In this document: positions 43,478-51,945 of the stretch, piece after piece | Numbering within the stretch: the first letter of the stretch is position 1 | How the letters are laid out: each line of letters opens with the position of its first letter | Assembly: GCA_050944855.1 (NCBI GenBank) | Contig: JBMNRU010000010.1 | Location: 24,364 to 88,363 of the forward strand | Length of the DNA stretch: 64,000 nucleotides | Reading direction: 5' to 3' | DNA from: Lactonifactor sp050944855 | GTDB lineage: Bacteria; Bacillota; Clostridia; Lachnospirales; Lachnospiraceae | Notes under the pieces: model-generated | What the model was told of the DNA's origin: nothing | Databases searched by the model: none | What the model saw: the letters and a program-made list of their open reading frames with translations, nothing else | Program-made: the position numbers and the translations under genes

Positions 43478-44223
43478 GCTTCCTCCTGTTCCCGCCCATA
43501 GATATCCAAAATATCCCGGGTATATGTGCCGTTCTTCTCATAAATGATCAGTGGTTTTTCCACTGTGATACGGGGATTGCCTCCATAGACAGCCTCAATG
43601 AGCACCATGGTCGGTTCCTTATCCACATAGGGATACACCAGCTGCATTCTTTTGGGTTCCAATTTATATTTCATCAATGTTCCCATAATCTCTGCCAGCC
43701 GAAACGGTCTGTGGATCATATAAAATCTGCCTCTGGATACCAGCACTTTTGCCGCCTGAGATACCACATCTTCCAGCGTACACAGCACCTCATGACGCGC
43801 TATTGTCTTTGGCAGACAGGCATTTTGCAGACCATGCTGATTCGTCATATAAGGGGGATTACAGGTAACTACATGAAAAGAAGCCCCTCCGAAAATGGCG
43901 GAAGCTTCTTTGATATCCCCGGTTACAATGGTAATGTCTTCTTCCAGATGATTGTAAGCCACACTCCGCTGTGCCAGTCTGGCACTTTCCTCCTGAATTT
44001 CCAGACCGGTAAAATGCTCACCCTTCGTCTTCGCCCGAAGAAGGATAGGAACAATCCCGGTGCCTGTCCCCATGTCCAGCACATGTTCGCCCGGTTTCAC
44101 CCTGGCAAACCAGGATAGAAGTACTGCATCCACACCGAAACAAAAATTCTGAGGATTCTGAATGATCTTATAACCATTTTGAAGGTCATCCAGACGTTCG
44201 CCTTCTAACAACATTTCTCCCAT
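43474..44223 (-). CDS. trmN6: tRNA1(Val) (adenine37-N6)-methyltransferase-like protein (YfiC/TrmN6)
   Basis: 249 aa Rossmann methyltransferase with SAM motif VLDMGTGTGIVPILL, catalytic VTCNPPYM (NPPY, methylation of an amino group) and FCFGVDAVLLSWFA at the start. E. coli YfiC methylates A37 of tRNA-Val. The usual Clostridia order yaaT-yfiC-rsmI is kept. Confidence 0.9.
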   Translation of the reverse strand: MGEMLLEGERLDDLQNGYKIIQNPQNFCFGVDAVLLSWFARVKPGEHVLDMGTGTGIVPILLRAKTKGEHFTGLEIQEESARLAQRSVAYNHLEEDITIVTGDIKEASAIFGGASFHVVTCNPPYMTNQHGLQNACLPKTIARHEVLCTLEDVVSQAAKVLVSRGRFYMIHRPFRLAEIMGTLMKYKLEPKRMQLVYPYVDKEPTMVLIEAVYGGNPRITVEKPLIIYEKNGTYTRDILDIYGREQEEA

Positions 44224-44245
44224 CTCATCGGATCCCTTCTGTTTT

Positions 44246-45130
44246 CTATTTATTTTTCTCCAGTTCCCGCAGAGCCTTCATATCTTCTTCTGAAATCTTT
44301 TCCTTGTCTTTTCTTGCTCTCGGCTTAAACTTCAGTTCCCCTACCTTATACTCACGTATTTCCTTTTCATCATCAATATCTACAATAACCTTCACTAACT
44401 GACGCAGCACGCTGACGCTCTGCACCTCACCTTTTAACCCTTCCGGTGTGGTAACTCTGTCACCGGTTCCCGGAAGTTTCTTATTCAGTTCTTCATAGGT
44501 TTCCTGTTCATTTTTCAGACAGCACATCAGACGCCCGCATACACCGGAAATCTTCGTCGGATTCAGGGACAAGTTCTGTTCTTTCGCCATTTTAATGGAA
44601 ACCGGCGCAAACTCAGATAAATACGTATGACAGCACAACTGGCGTCCGCAGATCCCAATGCCTCCCAAAATCTTTGTCTCATCTCTGACACCGATCTGGC
44701 GCAGTTCAATTCTGGTCTTAAATATAGCAGCCAGATCCTTTACCAGCTCACGGAAATCAATTCTTCCATCCGCAGTAAAATAAAACAATACTTTATTATT
44801 GTCAAATGTATACTCTACATCAATTAGCTTCATCTCTAATTCATGCTCTTTGATTTTTTTCTGACAGATCTGAAAAGCTTCTTTTTCCTTTTTGCGATTA
44901 TTTTCTTCTTTTGCGTCATCCTTCGGTGTGGCAATACGCAGCACTTCTTTCAGCGGCTGTACTACCTTTTCTTCTTTTACCTCACGGATGCCCAGTACAA
45001 CATGGCCATACTCAACGCCTCTGGCTGTTTCTACAATGACATGCTGTCCGGTCTCCACCGGAAAATCTTTTGGATCAAAATAATAAATCTTGCCTACATT
45101 ACGAAATCTAACTCCGATTACTTTTACCAT
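44246..45130 (-). CDS. ricT: PSP1-domain protein YaaT (RicT)
   Basis: 294 aa. VKVIGVRFRNVGKIYYFDP, ARGVEYGHVVLG and GGIGICGRQLCCHTYL (cysteine-rich PSP1 region, then CGRLMCCLKNE) are the YaaT signature. In Bacillus it is part of the Ric complex with FeS clusters that acts in mRNA processing and sporulation initiation. It lies 2 bp after holB. Confidence 0.95.
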   Translation of the reverse strand: MVKVIGVRFRNVGKIYYFDPKDFPVETGQHVIVETARGVEYGHVVLGIREVKEEKVVQPLKEVLRIATPKDDAKEENNRKKEKEAFQICQKKIKEHELEMKLIDVEYTFDNNKVLFYFTADGRIDFRELVKDLAAIFKTRIELRQIGVRDETKILGGIGICGRQLCCHTYLSEFAPVSIKMAKEQNLSLNPTKISGVCGRLMCCLKNEQETYEELNKKLPGTGDRVTTPEGLKGEVQSVSVLRQLVKVIVDIDDEKEIREYKVGELKFKPRARKDKEKISEEDMKALRELEKNK

Positions 45131-45132
45131 TC

Positions 45133-46122
45133 TTAGTTCTCCCTGATCGTCAGGAACAAAAGCTCCATCACCAATTCAAAATTAACATTGGCATGCAGAC
45201 GAACCTTCGCCCGTTCAATCGCTTCTATAATAATTTCTAATCCTTCATAGGAACTTTTTTTCGCCCGTTCCTCGATGGAATTAATCTCTTTTTTAAATAC
45301 CAGCGTATCTACTTCCTTTGTGGCCTTAAACATCAGCACATCCCGGAACCACAGCAAAAACAGATCCAGATAATCATAAATGGAATCCTTTTCCTGTGTC
45401 AGCTGCTTAATGGCTTCCACCAACTCATACAACTCCATCTTCGGTGTATTCCGCAGCAGATACAAGGCATGGTCTGTCATCTCCCGAAATTGATGGGATG
45501 CCGCAATTTCCTTTGCTTTTCCCACATTTCCCTGGGCAAACGCTACGCTCATATCCGCCTGATAATCCGGTATCTGCATCTCTTCCATAAGATAATTACG
45601 AATCAGACTATCCTTTACCGGCTTCAAATGCAAGGTTACACATCTGGATAAAATGGTGGGAAGCAGCGCGCTGATATTGCTGGTCAGCAGCATAATAACC
45701 ACATACGCAGGCGGTTCTTCTATTGTCTTTAAAATAGCATTCTGTGCCTGCAGATTCATCTTCTCTGCTTCATCAATAATATAAATCTTATATGGACCGG
45801 TGTATGGCTTAATAGCCACATCGTTCACTACCTGTGTCCGAATCTCATCAATACTGATCAAATTCGCTTTCTCATGATCCAGGAATATAATATCCGGATG
45901 ATTTCTACTCTGCACCTTCTTACAGGATGAACACTGAAAACAGGGTTCCGTTCTTCCGGCCTCGCACTGCAGTGTCATGGCAAACAGATTTGCCAGCAGC
46001 TTTTTCCCGGACTTCTCTTCTCCATCAAAGATGTACGCATGAGAAACCTTATCCATGAACACAGCATTTTGCAAGTGTTTTATAATCTCTTCATGTCCTA
46101 ATACCTTATCAAATCCTGCCAT
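45133..46122 (-). CDS. holB: DNA polymerase III subunit delta'
   Basis: 329 aa. Clamp-loader delta' with GHEEIIKHLQNAV at the start, a P-loop-like DGEEKSGKK (degenerate), a four-Cys zinc module (CEAGRTEPCFQCSSCKKVQS, about 53-72), and EEPPAYVVIMLLTSN plus SRCVTLHLKPV sensor region. Part of the replisome clamp loader. Confidence 0.94.
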   Translation of the reverse strand: MAGFDKVLGHEEIIKHLQNAVFMDKVSHAYIFDGEEKSGKKLLANLFAMTLQCEAGRTEPCFQCSSCKKVQSRNHPDIIFLDHEKANLISIDEIRTQVVNDVAIKPYTGPYKIYIIDEAEKMNLQAQNAILKTIEEPPAYVVIMLLTSNISALLPTILSRCVTLHLKPVKDSLIRNYLMEEMQIPDYQADMSVAFAQGNVGKAKEIAASHQFREMTDHALYLLRNTPKMELYELVEAIKQLTQEKDSIYDYLDLFLLWFRDVLMFKATKEVDTLVFKKEINSIEERAKKSSYEGLEIIIEAIERAKVRLHANVNFELVMELLFLTIREN

Positions 46123-46165
46123 ATACTCACCCCTATCTGAAAGTCTTCTTCATAGTATAACACAT

Positions 46166-46753
46166 TTATCGCATCCCGCCAATATATTCCTCAATCTGCT
46201 GCAGACAATGCGCAAAATCTCCATTGACAAAACGCCTGGTAATACCTGCTTTTTCAATATTTGCCTCTGAAAAATCCTGTGCATCAGCCAGAAACCGGCG
46301 GCACATTTCTTCGTACTTCGGCGTCTGCTGTGCCTCTTCCCTTGCGATAGCGCGCTTCAGCCGTTCTCCATCCTCTACTTCAATATAAATCGGACACACC
46401 ACGTTCTCACCATAGTAATCTTTCAATTTTTCATAAGATTCCAGGGTGCCGATTCCCAGATAGTCATTTTTTTCTAATTCTATCTGTCCTTCATCCGCGG
46501 TAAAATAAGACCAAATCCCATATACGGTATCATAAGACCGGGATTCTATCACTTTTCCGGCTTTTATCAATTCCTGTCTTTTCTCTTCCTTTACGAAAAA
46601 ATACTCTCTTCCTTCTTTCTCCCCTTCCCGGATCGGGCGGGTTGTATACAGAACCAATGGCTCCAGCCGAAAACTCTTTTGACTTTTCAGTTTTTCATAA
46701 ATGCTGTCCTTACCGGAAGCACTTTTTCCCATAATGTAAAATATCTTTCCCAT
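46166..46753 (-). CDS. Guanylate kinase-family protein
   Basis: 195 aa. It keeps the GMK lid and GMP-binding pattern (LYTTRPIREGEKEGREYFFV) but its P-loop reads MGKSASGKDSIYEKL where canonical Gmk has GPSGVGKST. It sits in the speA-gmk-holB cluster common to Clostridia, where this atypical member is usual beside the canonical one elsewhere. Likely nucleoside-monophosphate kinase; strict guanylate kinase activity is not certain. Confidence 0.82.
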   Translation of the reverse strand: MGKIFYIMGKSASGKDSIYEKLKSQKSFRLEPLVLYTTRPIREGEKEGREYFFVKEEKRQELIKAGKVIESRSYDTVYGIWSYFTADEGQIELEKNDYLGIGTLESYEKLKDYYGENVVCPIYIEVEDGERLKRAIAREEAQQTPKYEEMCRRFLADAQDFSEANIEKAGITRRFVNGDFAHCLQQIEEYIGGMR

Positions 46754-46764
46754 TTTTCTGTTCC

Positions 46765-48183
46765 TTATTCTATTACCATCTGTAAAGATTCCAGGCTGTC
46801 ATCCTGAGGGCCCTGCACTTTCAGTTTTCTCTTCTGATAGTCTTTCACCTGCATGAGCAATTCTTCCGTCAAAATCTCACCCGGCACTGCCAGCGGTATG
46901 CCCGGCGGATACAGATAAATATATTCTGCGAAGACTTTTCCTGCGCAATTTTCATAGGGCACGGATATACTATCCCGTTCCCACGCTTCTGCTATCGTCA
47001 TAGCAGCTTTGGGTTTCTGTTCTGCCATTTCCTTCTGTCGGTTCTCTTTTGTTTCCAGTCTGCGGTCAATCGCCTCACAGGCACTGCACAGGCGATCATA
47101 GCCATCCTGCGTATCCATCACACTGGTCATAGCCAGCACATATTCCGGCGCGTCCATCTCCATCTGCAGGTGATAGTCATCCAGCAACTGATGATACAAT
47201 GTAGGCCCATCCAGATTCGTGTATCCTGTATATAAGATAAGTTTGGAAGGATCCATCCGATAAATCCCACAGCTTCCTTCCACATCTTCCGGCACCAGAC
47301 GCAGATGCTCCAATGCCTTCAGCTGTTCCCGGCACGCAAACAGCTTCTTTGCGTAAGCGGCAAACAGCTCCTTCCCTTCCTTCGCTATCATGCCCACACA
47401 GGCATCCATACTTGCCATCAAGACATAAGAAGGGCTGCTGGTCTGATAAATACTTAAAAATCTCTGTATGGCATCACCGGACACCCGCGTCCCTTTCTGC
47501 TGCAAAAGAGCGGTCTGAGTCAGCGCCGGCATAGTTTTATGTAAACTATGAATCACTAAATCCGCATGATGAGAAATAGCAGAGTCCGGAAAATATCCAC
47601 AAAATCCCAAATGGGCTCCATGGGCTTCATCCACGATCAACGGAATCCCATGTGCATGCACAATTTGAGCAATTTCTTCTATGTCGGATATTACTCCATC
47701 ATAAGTAGGAGAAGTAATGAGTACCGCCTGAATATCCGGGTTCTCTTTCAGTTTTCTTTTTACTTCTTCGGGAGAAATTCCTCCGTTTAATCCATACTCC
47801 GGCTCTTTTTCCGGAAAAAGATACTCTGTTTTCAATCTGCGCAGATAAGCCGCATGATAAGCTGCCCTATGACAATTGCGAGCCATAAGTATCGTCCCGC
47901 CAAATGTAGTACAGGCAGATACCGCTGCCAGGATCCCGCAGGTGCTGCCATTTACCAGATACCAGGTCCGATCCGCCCCATACAGTTCGGCTGCCCGCTC
48001 CTGCGCCCGGGCGATCACTCCCTGGGCATGATGCAGATTATCAAAACCCTCAATCTCCGTAATATCAATAGAAAAAGGATTCTCACAAAAACAGCTTGCC
48101 GACTGCCGCTTGTGCCCCGGCATATGGAAGGGGTAATAATCCTCTGTACTATATAATTTTAAACATTCATCCAATCTTTTCAT
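46765..48183 (-). CDS. speA: Fold-type I PLP enzyme, Orn/Lys/Arg decarboxylase family (SpeA-like)
   Basis: 472 aa from the ATG at 48183 with a GGAAGAG site; a longer frame to 48216 is not supported. PFHMPGHKR at the start, DEAHGAH (185-191) and the PLP lysine K216 in HSLHKTMPALTQ match the short Firmicute arginine/lysine decarboxylases. Probably makes agmatine or cadaverine for polyamines; arginine versus lysine cannot be told. First gene of the block ending with rsmI. Confidence 0.88.
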   Translation of the reverse strand: MKRLDECLKLYSTEDYYPFHMPGHKRQSASCFCENPFSIDITEIEGFDNLHHAQGVIARAQERAAELYGADRTWYLVNGSTCGILAAVSACTTFGGTILMARNCHRAAYHAAYLRRLKTEYLFPEKEPEYGLNGGISPEEVKRKLKENPDIQAVLITSPTYDGVISDIEEIAQIVHAHGIPLIVDEAHGAHLGFCGYFPDSAISHHADLVIHSLHKTMPALTQTALLQQKGTRVSGDAIQRFLSIYQTSSPSYVLMASMDACVGMIAKEGKELFAAYAKKLFACREQLKALEHLRLVPEDVEGSCGIYRMDPSKLILYTGYTNLDGPTLYHQLLDDYHLQMEMDAPEYVLAMTSVMDTQDGYDRLCSACEAIDRRLETKENRQKEMAEQKPKAAMTIAEAWERDSISVPYENCAGKVFAEYIYLYPPGIPLAVPGEILTEELLMQVKDYQKRKLKVQGPQDDSLESLQMVIE

Positions 48184-48234
48184 GCAAAATTCTCTTCCAT
48201 ATTTATTATAACACACTGCTCTCTATACGATAAG

Positions 48235-48262
48235 AAAAGAACCCCGCTTGCGAGATTCTTTT
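48235..48262 (-). terminator. Terminator of the two-component operon
   Basis: AAAAGAA pairs with TTCTTTT with CGC/GCG at the stem top, followed on minus by TTTTCTTA. It lies between the response-regulator stop and the speA start. Confidence 0.7.
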
Positions 48263-48267
48263 CCATT

Positions 48268-48957
48268 TTACACTTTAAAACGATATCCTACTCCCCATAT
48301 TGTTTCAATATATTGAGGTTTCGCTGTATTAAACTCTATCTTTTCACGGATTTTCTTGATATGTACCGTAACGGTAGCAATATCACCGATAGACTCCATA
48401 TCCCAGATTTCTTTAAATAATTCATCCTTAGTAAATACCCGGTTCGGATTCTGTGCCAGGAACGTAAGCAGATCAAACTCCTTGGTTGTAAAATTCTTCT
48501 CTTCTCCGTTCACCCATACTCTTCTGGCCGTCTTATCAATCTTAATACCGCGGATCTCTACAATATCATTTTCCTGCACACCGGTTCCGATCAGACGTTC
48601 ATATCTCGCCATATGTGCCTTCACCCTGGCAACCAGTTCACTGGGACTAAACGGCTTTGTCATATAGTCATCCGCGCCCAAACCCAGACCGCGGATCTTA
48701 TCAATATCATCTTTTTTGGCAGATACCATAATAATCGGAGTATTTTTCTGAGCACGGACTTCCCGGCAGATTTCAAATCCATCCACTTCCGGAAGCATAA
48801 GATCCAAAATAAACAGATCATATTCCTGTTCCAAAGCCTTGCGAAGTCCTGCATCTCCCCGATGCTCAATCTCCACTTCAAATCCGCTTAATTCCAGATA
48901 ATCCTTCTCCAGATCCGCTATTGCTTCTTCATCTTCGATAATCAAAATCTTACTCAT
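48268..48957 (-). CDS. OmpR-family response regulator
   Basis: 229 aa from the ATG at 48957, which overlaps the kinase stop by 8 nt (the frame runs further but lies inside the kinase gene). Receiver domain with D8/D9 acidic pocket, phosphoacceptor D52 in LFILDLMLPEV and Lys in VSAKKDD; winged-helix DNA-binding domain with EFDLLTFLAQNPNRVFTKDELFKEIW. Partner of the adjacent kinase. Confidence 0.95.
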   Translation of the reverse strand: MSKILIIEDEEAIADLEKDYLELSGFEVEIEHRGDAGLRKALEQEYDLFILDLMLPEVDGFEICREVRAQKNTPIIMVSAKKDDIDKIRGLGLGADDYMTKPFSPSELVARVKAHMARYERLIGTGVQENDIVEIRGIKIDKTARRVWVNGEEKNFTTKEFDLLTFLAQNPNRVFTKDELFKEIWDMESIGDIATVTVHIKKIREKIEFNTAKPQYIETIWGVGYRFKV

Positions 48958-50434
48958 TGATCGGTACCTCCTGATACTTTCTAAGCACAAAATAGACTGC
49001 TGTGCCCGTATTTTCTTTGCTGGTCGCCCAAACCTTTCCTCCGTGATCTTCAATGATCTTCTTCACAATGGAAAGGCCGATCCCGCTTCCTCCTCTGGAA
49101 GAATTCCGGGATGCATCCGTACGATAAAATCGATCAAAAATGTTCGGAATATCTTTTGCTGCAATTCCTTTGCCATTATCTTCAATCTCAACCTGCACAA
49201 AATCGCCCACATCTTCCAGACGAATGTTCACAATCCCCTTCGGCTTATTCATATATTTCAAAGAATTGCTGACAATATTATTGATCACACGCTTAATCTG
49301 CTCTGCGTCTGCGATCACTACAATATCTTCTTTCAGGTAATTAAAATATCCCAGTTTCACCCCTTTGGATTCCAGCTCCAATCCAAGATCTTCCACACAG
49401 TCATCAAAATAATCACTGATATGAATCTTGTTAAAGGTATAGGGAATACGATTTGTATCAATTTTTGAATAAAATGTCAATTCATTGATCAAACGATCCA
49501 TATCGTTTGCTTTATTATAAATGGTACGGATATAGCGGTCCATCTTTTCCGGAGTATCCGCCACGCCGTCCATAATACCTTCTACATAACCCTTGACGGC
49601 AGTGATAGGGGTTTTCAGATCATGAGAAATATTACTGATCAGTTCTTTGTTGTCTCTGTCAAACTGTATCCTTTCCTCTGCATTATCTTTCAACCGTTTT
49701 CTCATTTCTTCGAAATCCTGACACAATTCACTGATTTCATCTACACCATCAGGTTCCAGCGTGAACTCCAGGTTTCCTTCTTTGATATTTTGCGTCGCCT
49801 GTTTTAATTTTGCAAGAGGCGTAGCAATTCCACGATAAATCCAAAGGCTTAATCCCAAACCCGTACATACCAAAATAAGAACGACCGTAACGATCATATT
49901 TTTGATCAGCTCACTGTACTGGGGAATACTTTGCAGCGCATTGGTCACAATAAACGCACTTCCCGTACGTCCGTCATGCAAAATAAAATCCACCTGGCGA
50001 ACCAACGCATTTACCTGGCTGACAAAATAAATACTGCCCTCCATACTGTTCCCATAAACGGGAAGATTCTCCACGAGATCTGAGATATCATCATTCGTAC
50101 CGGTATAGGTTACCTGTTCCGTAATCTTTACCAGCAAGAAAGAATGTTTATTGGCTAACTCCGTATTCAGGGAATCCAGATACTGAACATTCTCAAAATT
50201 CTCCGGACTCTCTACAGCCTGCGTCTCCAGCTTGTCAAACGTATTGCGGGTCAGATTCGTGATCATCTGCGCTGTATTTGCAAGGCTCTCATACGTAGGG
50301 TTCTCAATTCCATACTGCTCTTCTATGGCTTTCAGCTGATAATTACTGAAAGCATACAGAGCCGCACCCGTAAAAATAATCGGCACCAATATAATAATAA
50401 AAAAGGAAATGATAATTCTGGTCTTTAACTTCAT
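48950..50434 (-). CDS. Membrane sensor histidine kinase with HAMP domain
   Basis: 494 aa. Two membrane helices (about 7-29 and 178-200) enclose an extracellular sensing domain of about 145 residues; HAMP about 200-255; phosphoacceptor H271 in SNISHDLKTPITAVKGY; HATPase_c with VINNIVSNSLKYMN and GSGIGLSIVKKI. No ligand can be read. A small hairpin in the leader (50459-50480) lies just downstream of a TATACT -10. Confidence 0.95.
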   Translation of the reverse strand: MKLKTRIIISFFIIILVPIIFTGAALYAFSNYQLKAIEEQYGIENPTYESLANTAQMITNLTRNTFDKLETQAVESPENFENVQYLDSLNTELANKHSFLLVKITEQVTYTGTNDDISDLVENLPVYGNSMEGSIYFVSQVNALVRQVDFILHDGRTGSAFIVTNALQSIPQYSELIKNMIVTVVLILVCTGLGLSLWIYRGIATPLAKLKQATQNIKEGNLEFTLEPDGVDEISELCQDFEEMRKRLKDNAEERIQFDRDNKELISNISHDLKTPITAVKGYVEGIMDGVADTPEKMDRYIRTIYNKANDMDRLINELTFYSKIDTNRIPYTFNKIHISDYFDDCVEDLGLELESKGVKLGYFNYLKEDIVVIADAEQIKRVINNIVSNSLKYMNKPKGIVNIRLEDVGDFVQVEIEDNGKGIAAKDIPNIFDRFYRTDASRNSSRGGSGIGLSIVKKIIEDHGGKVWATSKENTGTAVYFVLRKYQEVPINE

Positions 50435-50458
50435 AAGTAAAACCCCTTTTCCAACACG

Positions 50459-50491
50459 AAAAAGAGCAAAGAATGCTCCTTTTACAGTATA
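50459..50491 (-). promoter_or_regulatory. Promoter and early leader hairpin of the kinase gene
   Basis: A -10 TATACT lies at 50486-50491 on minus; the predicted transcript begins with GGAGCA-TTCT-TGCTC and a short T-run (50459-50480), a terminator-like hairpin before the ribosome site. It could be an attenuator. Confidence 0.4.
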
Positions 50492-50608
50492 TCACATTTA
50501 TATGGGAATTACATATAAACAAACCAGTGAAAATCTAAACTTTCCATAAACTTGCTGTGCTTCATTTTTTCCGTTTTATACAATAGATATCATGAAAATA
50601 AGATATCT

Positions 50609-50768
50609 AAAAAAATGAAACGTCTTCTCTGGGCAAGCATATTTGCAAGCGAGTCCGAAGATCCAGCGTCTAGTAAGCACTTATACTCGAAGGCTATCCT
50701 GAGAGTATTAGGTGCGTCTTGACGATTAGCTGAGGAGGAGTGTTTTGCTTGCCCAGGGAAGACGTTTC
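50609..50768 (-). ncRNA. Structured RNA locus with a 22-bp closing stem and own terminator
   Basis: GAAACGTCTTCTCTGGGCAAGC (50617-50638) and its complement (50747-50768) form a 22-bp stem with one wobble pair; on the minus strand the 3' side is followed by A and seven T. Inside lie a second hairpin (GCAC..AATACTC / GAGTAT..GTGC, about 50673-50715), helices formed by CAGC/GCTG and GTC/GAC, and a CTCCTCCTC stretch that is anti-Shine-Dalgarno-like. No good frame covers it. The layout fits a standalone structured RNA such as the raiA-motif class, but I cannot confirm the family; it lies between fba and a sensor kinase. Confidence 0.6.
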
Positions 50769-50810
50769 CTTTCATAATATCTCAGTTCCATAAATCCCTC
50801 TCTGACACGT

Positions 50811-50844
50811 AAAAACGGTTCCCTGCTTTCACAGGAAACCGTTT
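50811..50844 (-). terminator. Terminator of fba
   Basis: On minus GGAAACGGTTTCCTG pairs with CAGGGAACCGTTTTT around TGAAAG, ending in a T-run, directly after the fba stop. Confidence 0.85.
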
Positions 50845-50863
50845 CCATACAATTCTTATTCTA

Positions 50864-51799
50864 TCAAGCTTTTCCGTCGCTGCCAAGAACGTTTTTGATC
50901 TTATGAGCTACTAAAGCTTTTACGTTAGCACGACCAACTTTCAGATATTCTCTTGGATCGAATACTGCAGGATTCTGTGCCAGAACCTGACGAACACCGG
51001 CTGTCAGAGCAAGACGTAAGTCAGAGTCAATATTGATCTTACATACTGCAGATTTTGCAGCCTGACGAAGCATATCTTCCGGAATACCGATAGCATCTGC
51101 CAGATTACCGCCGTTTTCCTGGATAATCTTAACATATTCCTGAGATACACTGGAAGCACCATGAAGTACGATTGGGAATCCTGGGATTCTCTTTGTGATC
51201 TCTTCCAGAATATCAAAACGTAACTGTGGTTTCTGACCTGGTTTGAATTTGAATGCACCGTGGCTTGTTCCGATAGCAATTGCCAGAGAATCAACGCCTG
51301 TACGGCTTACAAACTCTTCTACCTCGTCCGGATGTGTGTAAGCAGCATCTGCATCTGCTACTTTTACATCATCTTCAACGCCTGCCAGTTTACCCAGCTC
51401 GCCTTCTACTACTACACCTTTAGAATGAGCATAATCTACTACTCTTCTTGTCAGTTCAATATTCTCATCAAAAGGAAGGTGAGAACCATCGATCATAACA
51501 GATGTGAAACCGCCATCAATACATGCTTTACATGTTTCAAAGTCCGGGCCATGATCCAGATGCAGAGCAATTGGAATATTATTCTCAATCAGAGCTGCTT
51601 CTACTAATTTTACAAGATAAGTATGATTTGCATAAGCTCTTGCTCCTTTGGATACCTGCAGAATCAGTGGAGAATTCAGTTCACCGGCAGCTTCTGTGAT
51701 ACCCTGTACGATTTCCATGTTGTTTACATTGAAAGCACCGATTGCATAGCCGCCTTCATATGCTTTTTTGAACATTTCGGTTGTTGTTACTAATGGCAT
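50864..51799 (-). CDS. fba: Class II fructose-bisphosphate aldolase
   Basis: 311 aa. Zinc site HLDHGPDFETC and ligand His residues in GELGKLAGVEDD and VLHGASSVSQEY; substrate region VGRANVKALVAHKI at the C-terminus. It cleaves fructose 1,6-bisphosphate in glycolysis. Codon use is strongly optimised, as expected for a highly expressed gene. Confidence 0.96.
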   Translation of the reverse strand: MPLVTTTEMFKKAYEGGYAIGAFNVNNMEIVQGITEAAGELNSPLILQVSKGARAYANHTYLVKLVEAALIENNIPIALHLDHGPDFETCKACIDGGFTSVMIDGSHLPFDENIELTRRVVDYAHSKGVVVEGELGKLAGVEDDVKVADADAAYTHPDEVEEFVSRTGVDSLAIAIGTSHGAFKFKPGQKPQLRFDILEEITKRIPGFPIVLHGASSVSQEYVKIIQENGGNLADAIGIPEDMLRQAAKSAVCKINIDSDLRLALTAGVRQVLAQNPAVFDPREYLKVGRANVKALVAHKIKNVLGSDGKA

Positions 51800-51945
51800 G
51801 TTTTATTATCTCCTTTTCTATATATTGTATCCCCGCTTCATGCGAAAATTCTCAGCTTTCTCCCAAAAGAAAGGCCTGTTTTATCCCGCATCAGAGGTGT
51901 GGATCTTCAATAAAAGAATACTCTATATCTTTGCTTTCGTCAAGA

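Noticed and set aside
50590..50775. 61-aa minus-strand frame over the structured RNA
   Set aside because: Its translation is compositionally random, and the underlying DNA is a perfect stem with terminator, which indicates an RNA.
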